From CAZUXY01 sp964624235 (GTDB taxonomy: Bacteria > Spirochaetota > UBA4802 > UBA5368): 64,000 nt of DNA. Below are positions 16,955-25,490 of the stretch, piece after piece. A model generated the notes under the pieces. The model ran no database searches and was not told the DNA's origin. It saw only the letters and a list, made by a program, of their open reading frames with translations. Numbering within the stretch: the first letter of the stretch is position 1; every line of letters begins with the position of its first letter. Location: the NCBI GenBank assembly GCA_964624235.1, contig CAZUXY010000005.1, positions 1-64,000 on the forward strand. The letters are read 5' to 3'. The position numbers and the translations under genes were made by a program.

Positions 16955-18618
16955 CGCGCACCTCCCTGCATCCTGATGATATCGCGTGCGTACACTTTGA
17001 TGTCGGCGTCGGCCGCTCCCCGCCGGAGCACCACGTGTCTGTTCCACACCGGGTCTTTATCGGGATAATCGCTCCTGAAATGCCACATGCCCCAGCGGCT
17101 CTCTTTGCGCTCTTTCGACGCGACCGCCGAAAGCTGGGCGCACTGGATGATGTTTTCCACTTCATAGCTTTTAAAGAGATCATTGATGGAGGCTATTCTT
17201 ACCGTGTCGTTCATCTCTCCGCGGAACTTTTCGATCCACCACAGGGCCTTATCGAGCTTGAATTCATTCTTGGGCGGGACGATGTAATCATTGATGATGC
17301 GCCTGACCTTATACTCGAACTCCTGTATGGGGACCCGGTTGCCCGAACGCGCAAGCCTTCTGTCCCGGTCTTCGACGACTTCCCGCACCTCGCCGGGATC
17401 GAACCCGTCGCGGGGTACGGACCTGAGGTATACCGCGGCGCTCTCGGCCGCGATTTCCCCGTACACGAAGGCCCCCGACAGGTGCCCCCTCGCGACCAGC
17501 GAGGTGTCCCCCGCGGCGTACAGTCCGGCGACCGAGGTTTCCGCCTTCTCGTTCACCACCACGCCCGTCAGGCCGTGCCCTCCGCACAGAAAGCACTCGG
17601 TGGGCCACAGCTCTATCTCACCCGTTCTGAAATCCACGTCGCGTCCCTTGTAGAAACGCTCCTGCACCGGTCTCTCGGTGGTAAAGAGGATGTCTTCTAT
17701 GGCGCGTATCTGTTTCTCGGGCAGATGGCTTAAAATGATGCGCAGCGGCCCGGACCCCTGGCGGCAGTGTTCCACCAGCATCGACTTGATGGAGGGATGG
17801 TCCCCGCTGAGGTCTTTGCCGAAAGCGTTGAAAAGCTTCCCGCCCCTGGTCAGGGTGATGTAGAGCAGCGGCGCGTTGATGTCCTTGACTATATAGTAGA
17901 TCAGCGTATACTCGAAGCCCGAGAGCTCGGCCCCGGCCCGGTACGCCAGGCAGTAGCCGTCCCCGGTGTTCCCCGGGAAGTCATAGACACCGTACAGATA
18001 GCCGTTATTGGGCAAACCGAACCGCGCGGTCCCGCCGGCGGTCATAATGACCGCTTTTGCCCTGCAGGCCAGAATCTCGCCGGTGCGCACGTTGATGCCC
18101 ACCGCGCCGGCGACACGTCCATTTGACATCAGCAGCTTGAGCGCCATGGTGCGGTTCAATACCCTCACCCCGCTCTCGTACACCCGGCGCGCCAGGATGG
18201 TCTTGAGTTCCGGTTCCTTCATGGTGACGCAGAACTTTCCCTTGGGATGCACCTGCAGCACTTCATACCGCCCCTTTTCATCCACGGGGAAGCACACATT
18301 CCATGATTCAAGTTTTTTCAGTAAATCCCAGCTGCGCCGCGCCATTTCGTAGCCGGGCGGTTCATCCATTATGTCCTCGCAGGCCATGCGGCCGGCTTCC
18401 ACATAAAGCTCGGGGGTCGAGAGCCCCGGCACGGCCACTATGTTGAGGGCGTCCATGCCCCGGGCTATGCACCCCGAGTATTTAAGGTCCCCCTTTTCAA
18501 ACACCGTCACCCGCAGGGAAGGATCGATCTCCTTCGCACGGATGGCGGCCATTGCCCCCGCGCTCCCTCCCCCGATGACCAGGATGTCGCATTCGATGAC
18601 TGGATAGCTGTTTTGCAT
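16951..18618 (-). CDS. AprA/FrdA-like flavoprotein
   Basis: This 555-residue protein opens with an FAD-binding Rossmann motif (CDILVIGGGSAGAMAAIRAKE) and shows the second FAD motif GLYAAGDTSLVARGHLSGA near 370-390, as in fumarate reductase and adenylylsulfate reductase alpha chains. The segment KYSGCIARGMDALN resembles the AprA version. AprB and any sulfate activation genes are missing, so real APS reductase activity is doubtful. It shares a GTGA overlap with the GltD-like gene, so the two are probably a complex. It lies 66 bp after gntR, with SD GGAGTG. Confidence 0.83.
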   Translation of the reverse strand: MQNSYPVIECDILVIGGGSAGAMAAIRAKEIDPSLRVTVFEKGDLKYSGCIARGMDALNIVAVPGLSTPELYVEAGRMACEDIMDEPPGYEMARRSWDLLKKLESWNVCFPVDEKGRYEVLQVHPKGKFCVTMKEPELKTILARRVYESGVRVLNRTMALKLLMSNGRVAGAVGINVRTGEILACRAKAVIMTAGGTARFGLPNNGYLYGVYDFPGNTGDGYCLAYRAGAELSGFEYTLIYYIVKDINAPLLYITLTRGGKLFNAFGKDLSGDHPSIKSMLVEHCRQGSGPLRIILSHLPEKQIRAIEDILFTTERPVQERFYKGRDVDFRTGEIELWPTECFLCGGHGLTGVVVNEKAETSVAGLYAAGDTSLVARGHLSGAFVYGEIAAESAAVYLRSVPRDGFDPGEVREVVEDRDRRLARSGNRVPIQEFEYKVRRIINDYIVPPKNEFKLDKALWWIEKFRGEMNDTVRIASINDLFKSYEVENIIQCAQLSAVASKERKESRWGMWHFRSDYPDKDPVWNRHVVLRRGAADADIKVYARDIIRMQGGAR

Positions 18619-18684
18619 GGCACACTCCGATTCCGCAATGATTCAACGGCTTAGACCGAAAGCGCCGGCTGTTTCGCGGCGGCT

Positions 18685-19434
18685 TCAGATCTCGGCGAAT
18701 ATTTTTCGCCTGTCGGTTACACAGTAGCTGACCCTGTACTCATAGGGCAGGTCCTTATAGGTGAAAGCCCTCATCTCTATGTAAAGCACGGGGGCGCCCT
18801 TTTTGAGTCCCAGCGCTTTCGACGTTTCGGCATCGGCCGGCACGGCCCCGAAAAGCTCTTCATTATAGAAACAGGGAAGCCCGTACTTTTTTTCGATCGC
18901 CTCGTACAGCGTGGTTTTTTCAAACAGCGTCTGCGGCAGCTCATTCAGCCCGCTGAAGAGTCCGCACGGCAGGAAAGAGTTGGTATACACCACGGGCGCC
19001 CCGTCGGCGTAAAAAACACGACGTATCCTGAAAAGCTTTTCCCTGTCGGGGAGGGCAAGGCTGCGGGTGGCCGCGGGAAACCCGTCAACGGCCCTTATCC
19101 CCAGGAATTTTATGCTCAGCGCCGCGATCTCGTCGTTGAAGGTTTTCATCATGCGGTAATAGCGCAGGCTGCCGCGGCGCAGGGTCGTGCCGGCCACGAA
19201 GGTGCCTTTGCCCTGTACCCGGTACAGCAGTCCTTCGTATACCAGGTTCTGCAGCGCTTTTTTTACCGTGCCCACGCTCAGCCGGCTGTCCGCGGCGATT
19301 ATGCGCTCGGGCGGGATGCTCTCCCCCGGTTTCCATTCGCCGTTTTCTATTTTGTCCTTAAGCGTTTCCTGAAGGCGGTAATACGCGGGCAGCGGCGTGG
19401 CCGCTCGCGCACGGGAGACTGTCTGGTCGTTCAC
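18685..19434 (-). CDS. GntR/HutC family transcriptional regulator
   Basis: This 249-residue protein has an N-terminal winged helix-turn-helix (YYRLQETLKDKIENGEWKPG, then LSVGTVKKALQNLVYEGLL) and a C-terminal UTRA ligand-binding domain (about 95-249) ending in VSYCVTDRRKIFAEI. HutC-type regulators are usually repressors released by a pathway metabolite. The GTG start is weakly supported by a GGGTG 8 bases upstream. It is the first gene of the leftward metabolic island and sits 26 bp from a perfect-armed palindrome, so autoregulation and control of the island are likely. Confidence 0.9.
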   Translation of the reverse strand: MNDQTVSRARAATPLPAYYRLQETLKDKIENGEWKPGESIPPERIIAADSRLSVGTVKKALQNLVYEGLLYRVQGKGTFVAGTTLRRGSLRYYRMMKTFNDEIAALSIKFLGIRAVDGFPAATRSLALPDREKLFRIRRVFYADGAPVVYTNSFLPCGLFSGLNELPQTLFEKTTLYEAIEKKYGLPCFYNEELFGAVPADAETSKALGLKKGAPVLYIEMRAFTYKDLPYEYRVSYCVTDRRKIFAEI

Positions 19435-19460
19435 GCTGCATACACCCCTGATGCAAAATT

Positions 19461-19480
19461 GATATATATAACTATATATC
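19461..19480. promoter_or_regulatory. Candidate operator of the GntR regulator
   Basis: GATATATA - TAAC - TATATATC forms perfect 8-bp arms around a 4-bp centre, 26 bp upstream of the regulator's start codon in an AT-rich stretch unlike its GC-rich surroundings. Size and place fit a dimeric GntR-family operator overlapping the promoter. Confidence 0.55.
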
Positions 19481-19649
19481 TATATCATTAGAAACAGCCA
19501 TAGGCCGTCTGTCAAGACATTAATCGGTTTTTTAAAAGTGTAACGAAGTTCAGGGCCGGTATAAATGGATCATCGGATATATGCCCGGAGGGTTTCAGGA
19601 GGGTCGCGGTTTTTATCACTGCGGCAAAATGCCCGCTGCCGCCGCGGCC

Positions 19650-20066
19650 TTACACCCTGCGGCTCAATTCATCGTACAGCATTTTTGCCATGCCCAGGCT
19701 GGTGTTCTTCGAAAGCCGCAGCGCGTATTCATCATAGAGCATGTCTTCGAATATCTCTTCGGCGAAACCGCCGTGCAGAAAATCATTCTTGTGGACGGTC
19801 TTTCTCATCTCCTTGAGCATCTTCGCCACGAAAAGCGACTCCGCCTCCACGCAGACATCCCAGAGCTTCCGGTCCAGGGGTTTTTTCCTGCCCCTGGCCG
19901 CGGTTTCGGTCTCACGGGTCTCGTGTTCCATGGTCCCTTTCAGCACTTTGTCGAAACCGGTTACACCTTCGTTTCTGAGCCTGCCCTCGACGGCGGTCGC
20001 TTTTATGTCGCCGGGCCGCTGTATGTTTTCATGGAGATTCACCGCGTGTATCATTCGCCGCCTCAC
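19650..20066 (-). CDS. flgJ: Flagellar rod-binding protein, FlgJ N-terminal type
   Basis: This 138-residue protein matches the rod-binding domain of FlgJ (LWDVCVEAESLFVAKMLKEM, then GGFAEEIFEDMLYDEYA). It lacks the C-terminal peptidoglycan hydrolase found in enterobacterial FlgJ, as in other single-domain versions. It should cap or guide rod assembly in the periplasm. The GTG at 20066 overlaps the flgI stop as GTGA; an ATG at 20054 preceded by GAGGCGG is an equally good start. It is the last gene of the flg operon. Confidence 0.85.
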   Translation of the reverse strand: MRRRMIHAVNLHENIQRPGDIKATAVEGRLRNEGVTGFDKVLKGTMEHETRETETAARGRKKPLDRKLWDVCVEAESLFVAKMLKEMRKTVHKNDFLHGGFAEEIFEDMLYDEYALRLSKNTSLGMAKMLYDELSRRV

Positions 20067-21067
20067 TGTAGTATGAGTTCCGCATGGAGGGCACCTGCCT
20101 CCTTGAGCGCCTTGAGTATGGATACTATATCCCTGGTCGAAGCCCCGATCACATTGAGCGTGTCAACCAGGTCTTTAACCGTGGAGGTTTCTTTAATATG
20201 GGCCACGCTCCCTTTCTGGGTGCTTCCCTCGATCCTGATCACCAGCCCTTCCTTGCTCACCAGGGCCTCGGAGATCTTCACCTCTCCCCCCATCACTATG
20301 GTGCCGTCCTTCTCGTTCACCACCACCCTGGCGAAACCCCCGGCGGTGATCTCGATGTTCTCGATGGTTGAAATGAATTCAGCGAAGGGCGTGCCGGAGG
20401 GGATCGAAAGTCTGATCCTCCCTCCCTTCACGATCACCGGATTGGACTGGGGATACTTTTCCGCCACCGCTTTCATGATCTGGTTCACTTCGAAGAAGTC
20501 CCACTTTTTAACGACCAGGGAAATGCCGTTCTGGACCACGATATCGGTGTCTATCTCCCGTTCGACGATACCGCCGCCCATTATCCTGGCCGCAGTCTTG
20601 ACGAACCTCGCCCTCCGGTCGGCGGGGCTGTCCAGGCTCAGGGGCCCCTGGGCCACCGCGTAAACTTTATCGTCGGCGCCGCGCAGCGGCGACTGGACCA
20701 GCACGCCCCCCTCCAGGGACTTCGCGTCACCCAGCGAAGAGACGCTCACGTTAATCTTGTCGCCCACCCTGACGAAGGGCGGGAGCTTCGCGGTAATGAG
20801 GACGGCGGCCGTGTTTTTGGAATTGATAGTCCCTTCTTCCTGCATGCCCATGTTCTTCAGCAGGTTCTTGAGCGACGACTGGGTCAGCACCGAACGGCTG
20901 TCACCCGTGCCCTGGAGTCCGACCACCAGCCCGAAGCCGTATATCTGGTTTTCCTTGAGGCCGTCTATGTAGGCCAGGTCCTTGATTTTGACCTTGATCT
21001 CCCCGCGCAGCGCGGTCCAGGGGGTGATCATCATGAGTACAAGCATTGCGGTTATTGTTTTTTTCAT
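20063..21067 (-). CDS. flgI: Flagellar P-ring protein FlgI
   Basis: This 334-residue protein has an N-terminal signal peptide (MKKTITAMLVLMMITPWTA). The conserved start of the mature P-ring protein follows: IKDLAYIDGLKENQIYGFGL, then VVGLQGTGDS. FlgI polymerises around the distal rod at the peptidoglycan layer. It is slightly shorter than the usual 350-370 residues. It lies three bases after flgH and overlaps flgJ. Confidence 0.96.
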   Translation of the reverse strand: MKKTITAMLVLMMITPWTALRGEIKVKIKDLAYIDGLKENQIYGFGLVVGLQGTGDSRSVLTQSSLKNLLKNMGMQEEGTINSKNTAAVLITAKLPPFVRVGDKINVSVSSLGDAKSLEGGVLVQSPLRGADDKVYAVAQGPLSLDSPADRRARFVKTAARIMGGGIVEREIDTDIVVQNGISLVVKKWDFFEVNQIMKAVAEKYPQSNPVIVKGGRIRLSIPSGTPFAEFISTIENIEITAGGFARVVVNEKDGTIVMGGEVKISEALVSKEGLVIRIEGSTQKGSVAHIKETSTVKDLVDTLNVIGASTRDIVSILKALKEAGALHAELILQ

Positions 21068-21070
21068 GGT

Positions 21071-21724
21071 TCAGCGGCCCAGCTCTTTCAGCATTCGGTT
21101 AAGGTATTCTATTATGATCCTCTGTTTTTCTTCCTCGGTAAGGGCGGGAGAGGCCGTCTCGTCTTTTTTCAGGGGAGGCCGTGCTATGTTGATACCCGGC
21201 ACCTCCTTCAGTCCGCGGATCTCCAGCCTGAAATCGGCTATCTCGGCGGACCTTATGCTCCCTCCCTTGACCGATGCCGGATCGATTACCCCGCTCACGG
21301 TGAACCGGCTGGTGGACCCGTTGAAAGAGTATTCACGGGTGCCGGCGATCTGGTATTTGCCGTCATTGAGACGGCGCACCACCCTGGACCCGATGACGAT
21401 GTTCAGGTTCCCCCGTCCGCTCACACTGGTCTGGTCGTTGTTTTTAACCGACCTGTTCGCGTTGACTTTCGGCAGAAAGCCGGTTAGATTCGGATCGGGA
21501 TTGGAGTTTATACTGAGCGTGTTGCTGTCGTTGAGGTTCATGGTGAAACGCATCTGTGAGATGTCCTCGATCTGCACGGAAATAATGTCGCCCGCCTTCA
21601 GGTTCTCACCGGAGGAGTAAATGTTCTTGTCGGTCCATATGGTCTTTCCCGCCGTGCCCGCCGGTAACAGCAGCGCCGCCAGCACGAGTACGGACATCAT
21701 GTGTGTGCCGAATTTTCGGTTCAT
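21071..21724 (-). CDS. flgH: Flagellar L-ring protein FlgH, without a lipobox
   Basis: This 217-residue protein has the FlgH core: LKAGDIISVQIED, then SGRGNLNIVIGSRVV and the GTREYSFNGS segment. The L-ring surrounds the rod in the outer membrane. FlgH is normally a lipoprotein, but the signal sequence here (MMSVLVLAALLLPAGTAGKT) has no Cys at the expected position, so a type I signal peptide is predicted. The start overlaps flgA by four bases (ATGA). Confidence 0.92.
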   Translation of the reverse strand: MNRKFGTHMMSVLVLAALLLPAGTAGKTIWTDKNIYSSGENLKAGDIISVQIEDISQMRFTMNLNDSNTLSINSNPDPNLTGFLPKVNANRSVKNNDQTSVSGRGNLNIVIGSRVVRRLNDGKYQIAGTREYSFNGSTSRFTVSGVIDPASVKGGSIRSAEIADFRLEIRGLKEVPGINIARPPLKKDETASPALTEEEKQRIIIEYLNRMLKELGR

Positions 21725-22248
21725 AACGCCAGATCCACGGTCCCTTCCGACGTGAGCCTGCCTTTCAGGCTTCGGTATCCCTTGAGTTTAACCTCGACGG
21801 TTTCCCCTTCCCTGCAATCCGCGACCGCACTGCCCGTCATCTCGACCAGTATGCCTTTTTTCCGCACCCTGACCGCGACCGGGTCCCCCGCCTTTACGGA
21901 TACACGCTTCACCTCCACAGGCTCCGCCGTCTCGACGGCGCCCGCCCTGATTATTCTGACCGCACTGCCGTATATATATACCCGGCCGGTCATCACGCCG
22001 GAGAGGAGTCCTTCAATTTCCTTCCGGTCCAGGTACCCGTCCCTGACCAGAAGGGCGGGTATTTTCAACGCTTTCGCCTTTTCGGCCTCCTCCGGGCTGC
22101 CGTCGAAAGCGGCAACAGCACCGAGGGTGATGCCGTCTTCGGCATAATCCGCCATGGAATGCAGATAAATGTTCAGCTCCGCCGCCGCATCAGCACGCGC
22201 GGCGGTAATCAGAACAACCAGCATGAGTCCCCGGAGGAGAGTACGCAT
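21721..22248 (-). CDS. flgA: Flagellar P-ring assembly chaperone FlgA
   Basis: This 175-residue protein has a signal peptide (MRTLLRGLMLVVLITAARADA) and a C-terminal SAF-like domain (SVKAGDPVAVRVRKKGILVEM, then GETVEVKLKGYRSLKG), the part of FlgA that helps FlgI assemble in the periplasm. It is somewhat shorter than enterobacterial FlgA. The call leans on this domain plus its place between flgG and flgH. It overlaps flgG by one base (TAATG) and flgH by four, so the genes are translationally coupled. Confidence 0.87.
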   Translation of the reverse strand: MRTLLRGLMLVVLITAARADAAAELNIYLHSMADYAEDGITLGAVAAFDGSPEEAEKAKALKIPALLVRDGYLDRKEIEGLLSGVMTGRVYIYGSAVRIIRAGAVETAEPVEVKRVSVKAGDPVAVRVRKKGILVEMTGSAVADCREGETVEVKLKGYRSLKGRLTSEGTVDLAL

Positions 22249-23042
22249 TACCGCTTCAATCCGATGGCGGTCGCCAGCATCGAGTCCGAGGTCTGTATAG
22301 CCTTGGAGTTTATCTCATAGGCCCGCTGCGCCACGATCATGTTCACCATCTCCTCAACCACCTTCACGTTCGACATTTCCAGAAACCCCTGGTGTGTCTT
22401 GGCCATGCCGTTCACTCCGGGCTGCCCCGGGATCTCCCCGCCCGAGGCCGGTGTGGTTTTATAAAGGTTCGCGCCGATGCTCTGAAGTCCGGCCGGATTG
22501 ACGAAACGGTATATCTCCATCTGGCCCACTTCTATGGGGTCATCCTCGCCGATCACTTTCACGGTTATGCGCCCGTCCTGGCTGATGGCGAGGGTTTCCA
22601 TGATGAAATTCTCGGGGAGTATGACCGGCGGCTCCAGCAGGTACCCGTTCGAGGTCACCAGCTGGCGGTTCGAGTCAACCTTGAAGGATCCGTCCCGTGT
22701 ATAGGCGAAGGTGCCGTCATAGAGCTGGATCTTGAAAAACCCCTCGCCTTCCAGGGCCAGGTCGGTTTTGTTCTCCGTGGACTGCAGGCTCCCCTGGGTG
22801 AACATTTTCTGGGTGGCCGAGGTCCTTACGCCGTGTCCCACCTGTATGCCTGTGGGGATCTCGGTGATCTCAGTGGCAGGGGTGCCTGCCATGAGCAGTG
22901 TCTGGTAGATGAGGTCTTCAAACTCCGCCCTCACCTTTTTAAAACCGGCGGTATTGACGTTGGAAAGGTTGTTGGAAATGGTATCTATATTGAACTGCTG
23001 GCTCACCATCCCGGAAGCCGCTGTCCACAACGATCTCATCAT
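22248..23042 (-). CDS. flgG: Flagellar distal rod protein FlgG
   Basis: This 264-residue protein is the usual FlgG length. The N-terminus MMRSLWTAASGMVSQQFNID and the SNNLSNVNTAGFKKVRAEFE motif mark the rod/hook family. The C-terminus ends MVNMIVAQRAYEINSKAIQTSD, the matching coiled segment. I chose the ATG at 23042 because AGAGGTGA lies just upstream; an open frame reaches 23099 but the extra residues are not family-like. It is the first gene of the flg operon. Confidence 0.97.
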   Translation of the reverse strand: MMRSLWTAASGMVSQQFNIDTISNNLSNVNTAGFKKVRAEFEDLIYQTLLMAGTPATEITEIPTGIQVGHGVRTSATQKMFTQGSLQSTENKTDLALEGEGFFKIQLYDGTFAYTRDGSFKVDSNRQLVTSNGYLLEPPVILPENFIMETLAISQDGRITVKVIGEDDPIEVGQMEIYRFVNPAGLQSIGANLYKTTPASGGEIPGQPGVNGMAKTHQGFLEMSNVKVVEEMVNMIVAQRAYEINSKAIQTSDSMLATAIGLKR

Positions 23043-23352
23043 TTCGATCACCTCTTTGTGTATATGGTATACCGGGCACGCGCACGGCAGCACCCGCATG
23101 TATCCTGCTTGCTTTTATTTTCGGCCTGTTTGCCTTCTTTTTTTAAAATTAAAATATTGACAATCGGGCTTGCGGCCCTTAGGCTTCAGAGTCGTAGAGG
23201 GGCCGGTTCCCTCTACTCTTTTTCCCGGGAAAAGGCCGTAATCAGCGTTATGGAGGCCTCATTCCCTGTACAAAACCGGGAATTTGATCGTATTTCCTCT
23301 TAATAAAAGGCCAATAGCATCTTTACATCAATAAAGTGGAGGACCTGACTAC
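23043..23352. other. Divergent intergenic region between flgG and the MORN gene
   Basis: It should hold promoters for both directions. TTGACA occurs on the plus strand at 23157-23162, without a good -10 box behind it. A perfect 8-bp hairpin lies at 23194-23216 (GTAGAGGG / CCCTCTAC) followed by TCTTTTT, so it could end or attenuate rightward transcription. TTTTCCCGGGAAAA, a perfect palindrome, follows at 23220-23233. No gene is seen. Confidence 0.5.
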
Positions 23353-24651
23353 ATGAAGCTGAATCCAGTTATCGGTATCATTATTGTCAGCCTGATCGCA
23401 GGCGCGTGTAAAACCACCCCCCAGGAGAAAAAACCAGGGGCGGTAAAAGAAGGTATCATCAAGGAATACTGGGACGACAAGTCCCTCAAGGGGACCGGCC
23501 CCGTTAAAAACGGCGAGAAAAACGGCAAATGGACCCTGTATCACAAGGGTACGGGTGAAAAACTGGCGGAGGGCAACTACGTCAATAACAAGCAGGAAGG
23601 ACCCTGGGTGTTTTTTTACAAAAACGGAAAAAAGAGCACCGAAGGCGTCTTCTCCGAGGAACAGAAAACCGGGGAATGGCTCGGTTACCATGAAACCGGG
23701 GAACTTATGTGGAAAGCGAACTTCGTAATTAAAGAGAAAACCGAATCGGGCTTTACCATGAAAATAGGAGGTATAGAAGGAATCAAGATCTCCTACTTCA
23801 AGAATGGAAAGGTCTGGAAAGAAGAGGAATTTCACGACGGAGTGAAAAACGGCCGCTCACAGGAATACTACGAGGACGGGAAACCCAAAGAGATTTCGTG
23901 GTTCAAAAACAACGAAAAAGACGGTCGCAGCAACGAGTGGTATGAAAGCGGAAAGAAACGGTTCGAAGGGTTCAACCAGAAAAACAAGAAGACCGGGAAA
24001 TGGCGTTTTTTCCACGATAACGGTCAGTTGAGCGTCAATGCCGAATTTGAAGCGAACAAACCGGACGGGAAATGGGAGTTCTACTCCCGTGACGGACTTC
24101 TGCAGAAGGAAGGTTTTTACAAGGCGGGGAAAGAAGCGGGATTATGGACCTACTACAGTTACATCAACAGGCGCAGGCAGAAAGCCATGGAACTCTCCCT
24201 CATGGGGGGGATGGTCAGCGGCGGGATCAACCGCATTTACGACAACGGGGCCCTGGTCGGCGAGGGCGAGCTTAACGGTATCACCAAGGGGCTGTACGAA
24301 ATGATGAAAAACAACAAGTCCATGGGCATAGTGGAGTTCGCCGATCCGCCCGCGGACGACAGGAAGTCAGGGACTGAGTTCCGATGGACGGGCAAATGGA
24401 AGGCCCCCAAGAAAAACGGCAAATGGTCGGACTTTTATCCGGGCACCAAAAACAAAAAGACCGAGGCGACCTATATGATGGACCGCCTCAACGGTCCCTA
24501 CAAAGAGTTTTATCCCAACGGAACCTTAAAGGCCGAGGGCGAGTACATGACCGGCAAGAAGAACGGCGAATGGAAATTCTACCTGCAGAACGGCACCCTG
24601 GACACGGTGAATTCGGGCAGGTATATGCTGGATAAAAAATCGAAATTTTAA
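23353..24651 (+). CDS. MORN-repeat (YwqK-like) lipoprotein
   Basis: This 432-residue protein has a lipoprotein signal (GIIIVSLIAGAC, Cys19). It consists largely of repeated units of the form G-xx-NGKKxGxWxxYxxNGxLxxxGxY, as in ENGKWTLYHKGTGEKLAEGNY-like stretches. About a dozen units are visible, broken around 285-330 by a hydrophobic Gly-rich insertion (LSLMGGMVSGG). The repeats form an extended beta sheet. Relatives are annotated as YwqK antitoxins, but a lipid anchor and no toxin gene nearby argue for an envelope protein. GGAGG lies 10 bases before the ATG. It is transcribed alone and converges with purQ. Confidence 0.85.
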   Translation: MKLNPVIGIIIVSLIAGACKTTPQEKKPGAVKEGIIKEYWDDKSLKGTGPVKNGEKNGKWTLYHKGTGEKLAEGNYVNNKQEGPWVFFYKNGKKSTEGVFSEEQKTGEWLGYHETGELMWKANFVIKEKTESGFTMKIGGIEGIKISYFKNGKVWKEEEFHDGVKNGRSQEYYEDGKPKEISWFKNNEKDGRSNEWYESGKKRFEGFNQKNKKTGKWRFFHDNGQLSVNAEFEANKPDGKWEFYSRDGLLQKEGFYKAGKEAGLWTYYSYINRRRQKAMELSLMGGMVSGGINRIYDNGALVGEGELNGITKGLYEMMKNNKSMGIVEFADPPADDRKSGTEFRWTGKWKAPKKNGKWSDFYPGTKNKKTEATYMMDRLNGPYKEFYPNGTLKAEGEYMTGKKNGEWKFYLQNGTLDTVNSGRYMLDKKSKF

Positions 24652-24668
24652 GAACCGTCATCCAAAGA

Positions 24669-25478
24669 TTAAGAAAAATATGACACCGCGTTCCTGAAGA
24701 TCGACATCCCGTCGCTTTCCTGGGGAATTTCCATCCCCTCGCGACGGGCCTGTTCCTTTTTCAGGGTCCAGCCGTCCATCTGCACAAAATGTATGTTCCT
24801 CTCCGGATGAGGCATCATCCCCATGATCCTGCCGGTGGTATCGCAGACAGCGGCGATATCGTTCAGCGAACCGTTGGGATTAAAGGGAAACTCGCCCGCG
24901 GCGGGGCCGCCGTCAGGCCGGGTGTATCTCATGACCGCCAGTCCTCTTTTCTCCATGGCCGACAGGGTATCGACGGGCGCATAAAAATTCCCTTCACCGT
25001 GGGCCACCGGCAGGTAGAGACGTTCGATGTTGCGCGTGAAAACCGAGGGCGAGTTCTTTTCCACGACAAGATGCACCCAGCGACACTGGTACCGTGCGGT
25101 AAGATTATGCTCCAGGGAAACCTCCACGCGGGAAAAATGTCCCTCCAGTCCCGGAACTATCCCCAGGTTGACCATCACCTGAAAACCGTTGCAAATCCCC
25201 AGCATGAGTGTGTCCCTGGCGACGAATTCCCTGAATTCCTCTAGCAGGTTGTTCCGTATCCTGTTTGCCAGGGCCTTGCCGCTGCCGGTGTCGTCGCCGT
25301 ATGAAAAACCGCCGGGAAAAGCGAATATCCGCGCATCCCTCAGAACGCCGGGAGAGTCGATGATATCATTGATGTGCACAATACTGGCCCTGGCCCCGGC
25401 CTCGGTGAACGCAAAGCACGTTTCCTCTTCGCAGTTTATTCCGTATCCCGTAAGTATAATTGCCGTTGGTGTCGCCAT
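24669..25478 (-). CDS. purQ: Phosphoribosylformylglycinamidine synthase, glutaminase subunit PurQ
   Basis: This 269-residue class I glutamine amidotransferase supplies ammonia to PurL in the fourth step of purine synthesis. The nucleophile Cys is in MLGICNGFQVMVNLG and the His-Glu pair in MMPHPERNIHF. It is longer than the roughly 230 residues of the PurS-dependent PurQ and resembles the glutaminase domain of the large one-chain enzyme. It lies 12 bp after purL, with SD AAGAAGGA. Confidence 0.93.
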   Translation of the reverse strand: MATPTAIILTGYGINCEEETCFAFTEAGARASIVHINDIIDSPGVLRDARIFAFPGGFSYGDDTGSGKALANRIRNNLLEEFREFVARDTLMLGICNGFQVMVNLGIVPGLEGHFSRVEVSLEHNLTARYQCRWVHLVVEKNSPSVFTRNIERLYLPVAHGEGNFYAPVDTLSAMEKRGLAVMRYTRPDGGPAAGEFPFNPNGSLNDIAAVCDTTGRIMGMMPHPERNIHFVQMDGWTLKKEQARREGMEIPQESDGMSIFRNAVSYFS

Positions 25479-25490
25479 GGATCCTTCTTG

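Noticed and set aside
16951..18618. Dissimilatory APS reductase AprA
   Set aside because: No aprB, sat or dsr genes in the window; only general superfamily motifs are shared.
22392..23303. 303-codon plus-strand frame opposite flgG
   Set aside because: It is antisense to a clear flgG, and its composition (His/Gly/Arg-rich) is typical of a shadow frame.
23353..24651. YwqK-type antitoxin
   Set aside because: The lipoprotein signal and the lack of a toxin gene make an envelope role more likely.
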